NCBI GenBank assembly: GCA_026874595.1
Contig: CM049307.1
Span: 74,064,643 to 74,128,642, forward strand
From: Sipunculus nudus
Lineage: Eukaryota > Annelida > Sipuncula > Golfingiida > Sipunculidae
Length of the DNA stretch: 64,000 nucleotides
Direction of reading: 5' to 3'
The notes under the pieces were generated by a model. The model saw only the letters and a list, made by a program, of their open reading frames with translations, was not told the DNA's origin and ran no database searches. Within the stretch, counting starts at the first letter, position 1. Each line of letters opens with the position of its first letter. The position numbers were made by a program, and so were the translations under genes. Below, in pieces: positions 61,471-64,000 of this stretch.

Positions 61471-63315
61471 ACATTAATTCCTGTGCTACTGTATACTACC
61501 CCTACAACACCCAGTCTGATGCCCGTCAACCCTCTAACACTCGGTACGTTTTACCATAAATATATTTATATCTATTTGTTTTTATGTTTTTATTAAACTC
61601 TTTTTCTCAATTTTAATTGGTCTGTGGCAGGTTTATCAAGTATGCCATGTAAAGGGCGATAGTCTATGTAGATACACATTAATCAATACTTAAAGGTAAC
61701 GAAAAGATTAACAAAAAAATCTAATAATTGTCAGTTGGAACTTCACATATGAGAAAATTTTAATATCATTAAATTATATAATTATCTGATCAAAATACTT
61801 AAATAACCATTATCGCATTTTTTTTTTTTTTTTTTTTTTTTTTGCTTTTTGTGTATTGTCTGTCCTATCGCTGATCGGTTTTGGAAGATATATATTACCA
61901 TTCATATAAAAGTTCGTTTTATACACATCCAGTCAATTCGTTATATTAAGTTAATGTTTCGTTCTGCACAGCCTGACAATGTTAGATATTGAACAGGACT
62001 GTAGACATTCAATTCTGGAACAGTAATTTAACTGACGTGTGCTTACGTGTTTCCTAAGTAAATTGATTATCCTTGCCAGTACACTGATATAATGATTCTG
62101 ACATAAGCATCAATTGTGACAGTTTAATTCTGCTAAATGCAGTGCGAATCCTCGTTATTGTCAATTTCTCTCACCTGAAATCAACACGTCCTGTCGTCTG
62201 CTGAGTGTCAGTTGAAACAGACGAGCTATTTTTGGCCATGTGCCGAAAACGGTCGAGACTTTACCACATGTACATTAATGCCATAGATGTTATCATTCAT
62301 ATGAGAAATGACACATTCCTATTAGTGTTCTTTCATTAAAGTATTTCATTAAGTAATAACAATTAAAACCACTTTCGCAGCTTTTACAGTTGGTGATCAC
62401 TGGACGGACTGCTGTCATGGTCGTAGATTATCACTCGGTGCTTTGAGGTCCAAGTAGATACAGCCAATTGTATCAGTTGTCAGATACTAACAATTTTGTT
62501 AATTGTAATTAGTAATATTGGCATCCCTTAAGCTTCTCATTATTCGTCTAATTTACTGGTTTTTACCTACATGAAGCTTGTGAAATAGACTAATGATCAA
62601 TGGGTCAATATGTTCACCTGAACAACACAGCATGTGACATGTCACACTGCTCCCTTTTATCAGCTGGCATCATTATATTTTAGAGAAAAGAAACAAGTGG
62701 AATTATTATAGGCAGTACAGAATATAAAAGTCACTTCTTTATTTTAATGGATGGATTTTAAAATCTAACATCAATTTGCACAGTATATCAAACACAAATT
62801 TTCGCAATATTGCAAACACAGTTCTTGACTTATCTGTTTGACATTTTTAACTTCACTCAGTCGCTTAGACGTCACTGTGGAGAGTGCAAATTCTCGTATA
62901 CATGGGAATACTTCTAATTCTGAATATCATTAGTTCATTTATAGTTTATTCAATAATCACAGATTATCCTTACCCAGGAGTAGCACTTCCACAGTAGCTC
63001 ACTTGCACGAGCACAAATGATTTTAAAGGCCTAACCATTTATTAGAACTAATTACAATTATTGTGCTAAATTAAATTTAACTAAAAATAATAATAGTATT
63101 ATTTAAAAATAAAGTTCAGCTGGAATGCATTCACTAATATATTTTGAGAGTGTTCAAATTCGAATTCAAATACTTTCTTTTATACATGTATTCATAACCT
63201 CATTCCTGGAATTATGAAGTATTCATACTCAAATATATTCGCTGTTTCCACGGTATTCGCCCCATGTCTGAGCTTTTTTTTGTAGGTGACGACCAATCTC
63301 CAGGACAATTTATAT
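61471..63315. other. Non-coding region after the LTR element
   Basis: AT-rich sequence with a 26-T run and no open frame of note. 63559-64000 beyond the SINE is likewise non-coding apart from the poly-G tract. Confidence 0.7.
61818..61843. repeat. Poly-T tract
   Basis: Twenty-six T. No recognisable retroposed sequence sits beside it on either strand. Confidence 0.9.
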
Positions 63316-63558
63316 ATATAAACTTTACTAACATTTATTTTACATAAATTGTACAACTTAAGCTATATTAATTAATATAGGGCACTCTCCATGGATCGGA
63401 TGGTAGTTTTAATTAGTCTTTGAGGTGGAGAAAACCGGAGAACCCGGAGAAAACCAACGACAATGAACGGGCAACTTCAACCCACAACCCACGGGGATCG
63501 AACCTGGGTCGCCAGTGGAGAGGAACGAGCGTTTTACCCATCCAATGCACAGGCCCCT
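63316..63558 (-). mobile_element. tRNA-derived SINE, family 2, minus-strand copy
   Basis: Read on the minus strand: A-box-like GGATGGGTAAAACGC (63544-63530), a canonical B box GGTTCGATCCC (63504-63494), then CCCGTGGGTTG, GTTTTCTCCGGGTTCTCC, GGTTTTCTCCACC, CCATGGAGAGTGCCC and an AT-rich tail with AAAATAAAT. The same order occurs on the + strand at 38971-39210. The acceptor halves do not pair, so it is a SINE head and not a tRNA gene. Confidence 0.8.
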
Positions 63559-63828
63559 GATAATTAAACCAAAGTACAGGACTGTCTGCTGATGTGGGTA
63601 AGTAAATTTGTGTACGATATAACGTTAAGTCTTACGTATTACGCATTACGTTAAGTCTCCCTCGTATTTAATGCAGCTGTCAGTAGGTCCTGCGAGCACA
63701 GGAAACGACGGCTGTGCCATGGAGACGAGATAAAATACAATTACTTCCCCCATGCAGATAATAATTTTATGCTCGCCACACCATCAGTGTTTTTTGTGTT
63801 GGGCGCCAATAAAAGGAAATGATACTTT

Positions 63829-63844
63829 GGGGGGGGGGGGGGGG
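63829..63844. repeat. Poly-G tract
   Basis: Sixteen G. Confidence 0.9.
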
Positions 63845-64000
63845 ACTAGTATATACACAAATATTTAAAGCCCAAGACCTGCCTTGTTGAAAAGAATGTA
63901 ATGATAACCGAAATCAGAGTTAAAAACTGTCCCGCCAAATAGTGAGAATACTTTGAGGGCGGACATCGTTATTAGTACGGCGGCAATGGGCGATAATTAA

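Overview
This is nuclear DNA of an animal, most likely a lophotrochozoan and probably a mollusc. About 64 kb of AT-rich, intron/intergenic-type sequence carries one clear host gene, long dinucleotide and trinucleotide microsatellites, G/C homopolymers, tRNA-derived SINEs, MITE-like repeats and one LTR retrotransposon. There are no bacterial features such as operons or ribosome-binding sites. The mollusc call is inference, from the protostome-type allatostatin-A receptor and the style of the short interspersed repeats.

Layout. 1-31.4 kb is non-coding: SINE copies (1-382, 26449-26876), microsatellites, a small element with GGCGGATATA inverted ends (15354-15559) and poly-G/C tracts. At 31.4-32.6 kb an uninterrupted coding exon encodes a complete 383-residue seven-transmembrane receptor of the allatostatin-A/galanin type, preceded by a good 3' splice site, so an upstream 5'UTR exon is likely. 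32.6-54.6 kb is again non-coding and rich in repeats: five copies of a MITE-like family with GCCTCCGCC/GGYGGAGGC ends, one of them split by a tRNA-derived SINE, a 46-bp minisatellite, a 154-161 bp tandem duplication and more tRNA-like heads. At 54675-61470 there is a complete but decayed LTR retrotransposon. 61.5-64 kb is AT-rich and ends with another SINE.

The notable system is the retrotransposon. Its domain order is LTR - primer site - gag - protease - integrase - reverse transcriptase - RNase H - polypurine tract - LTR. The RT, RNase H and integrase are Ty3/gypsy-like in sequence, yet the integrase lies before the RT, as in Ty1/copia. That order is the hallmark of the unusual Gmr1 group. 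The copy is dead: it has in-frame stops, frameshifts, a lost motif-A aspartate in RT and a lost aspartate in RNase H. Its two LTRs differ by roughly 5% plus two indels.

The receptor and the retrotransposon have no evident functional link. No CRISPR, rRNA or intact tRNA gene was found.
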